The translations under genes and the position numbers were made by a program. A stretch of 64,000 bases of DNA from JAFDZW01 sp964404255 (lineage in GTDB: Bacteria; Bacteroidota; Ignavibacteria; Palsa-1295). Shown piece after piece: positions 63,638-64,000 of this stretch. The notes beneath the pieces were generated by a model. That model made no database searches. It had not been told where the DNA came from and saw only the letters and a program-made list of their open reading frames with translations. Where the stretch lies: positions 1-64,000 of the forward strand of contig CAYOJJ010000007.1 in NCBI GenBank assembly GCA_964404255.1, given 5' to 3'. Every line of letters starts with the position of its first letter. The stretch's first letter is position 1.

Positions 63638-64000
63638 TTAGGGGATCGTGGCATTAATACCAAAGAACACATTACCTGGGCCAGTTGGGTTGCTATTTGG
63701 TATGATTCTGATCGATAGTAAGTCGCCGGCAGTTACTGAAAGATTAGTGGCATTATTACCACTGGTTTGTGCATTCCCTGAAAGGGTTATACTCGGCCCA
63801 CTGTTAGAGCCATTCTGCCTTACAGTATAGGTAAAGGAATTTCCGGTACCAGGAGCATTTTCGCACTGCACATATAAGGATCTAATAGTACAATCAACAG
63901 GTACTATAACCTGAAAATCAGCTTCGGTTGTACCGGGAGAACTTATTCCGCTTGGGCAGGCAAATTCTGTATTAGTTGAACTGACGGTACCTGAGACCAT
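63638..64000 (-). CDS. Small beta-rich protein of unknown function (partial or at edge)
   Basis: 120 residues down to the TAA at 63638. The first codon visible is an ATG at the last three bases of the window, so the true start may lie outside. The chain is rich in S, T, N and G (CTIRSLYVQCENAPGTGNSF, shortened to LYVQCENAPGTG; then TVRQNGSNSGPSITLSG and LLSIRIIPNSNPTG), like a beta-sandwich or tail-fibre tip domain. No signal peptide is visible. Family not recognised. Confidence 0.55.
   Translation of the reverse strand: MVSGTVSSTNTEFACPSGISSPGTTEADFQVIVPVDCTIRSLYVQCENAPGTGNSFTYTVRQNGSNSGPSITLSGNAQTSGNNATNLSVTAGDLLSIRIIPNSNPTGPGNVFFGINATIP

Overview
The window looks like chromosomal DNA of a bacterium of the Bacteroidota/Chlorobiota (FCB) group. 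Three secreted proteins end in type IX secretion (T9SS) type-A sorting domains (ends near 119, 22306 and 40815). Several promoters fit the Bacteroidota sigma-A pattern TTTG-N19..22-TAnnTTTG (for example 20208-20239). The complex I locus is the 11-subunit form without nuoEFG that is common in this group. A free-living or environmental member such as a Kapabacteria- or Ignavibacteria-like lineage is my inference, not proven.

Layout. 1-2300: the tail of a T9SS protein, a TPR/LuxR-type regulator and a Dps-like ferritin. 2400-11275: three tandem paralogues of secreted, YadA-head-like repeat proteins. Each has its own terminator and the same upstream control region: two TGAGTA repeats 11 bp apart, placed exactly 50 bp before a TAnnTTTG box. 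11320-20170: an accessory block with a macro-domain protein, three small proteins of unknown function that share a 5' leader hairpin, and two large convergent STAND-type ATPases (DUF4062-NTPase-TPR). The ATPases are about 94% identical over their first 540 residues and then diverge in the TPR sensor part. An inverted-repeat element lies just upstream of each ATPase. 20200-29565: a multicopper oxidase, a sortilin/BNR-repeat protein, a LolA-like protein, a YeiH-type exporter and another repeat-rich surface protein.

29640-44530: nuoABCD-H-(two unknown genes)-IJKL-(S8 protease)-MN and a rhodanese. A terminator-like hairpin sits between nuoD and nuoH, where nuoEFG would be in a 14-gene locus. 44533-50833: MlaFE-like lipid transporter genes, tRNA-Phe, a peptide-binding lipoprotein, aspartate kinase, a lipoprotein and an AtuA-type gene pair (extending to 52210). 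52246-54918: an aquaporin-arsenate reductase pair, a PfkB-family kinase and a small secreted protein. 55295-58362: a response regulator, an exported protein and a histidine kinase in one operon. 58634-63433: a 1599-residue surface protein built from 21-residue units arranged in a 576-nt higher-order repeat. The window ends in a partial gene.

The strongest candidates for something undescribed are the duplicated STAND ATPase/small-protein cassettes at 11.3-20.2 kb and the coordinately controlled family of repeat surface proteins at 2.4-11.3 kb. Gene functions are inferred from motifs read by eye; no database search was run.
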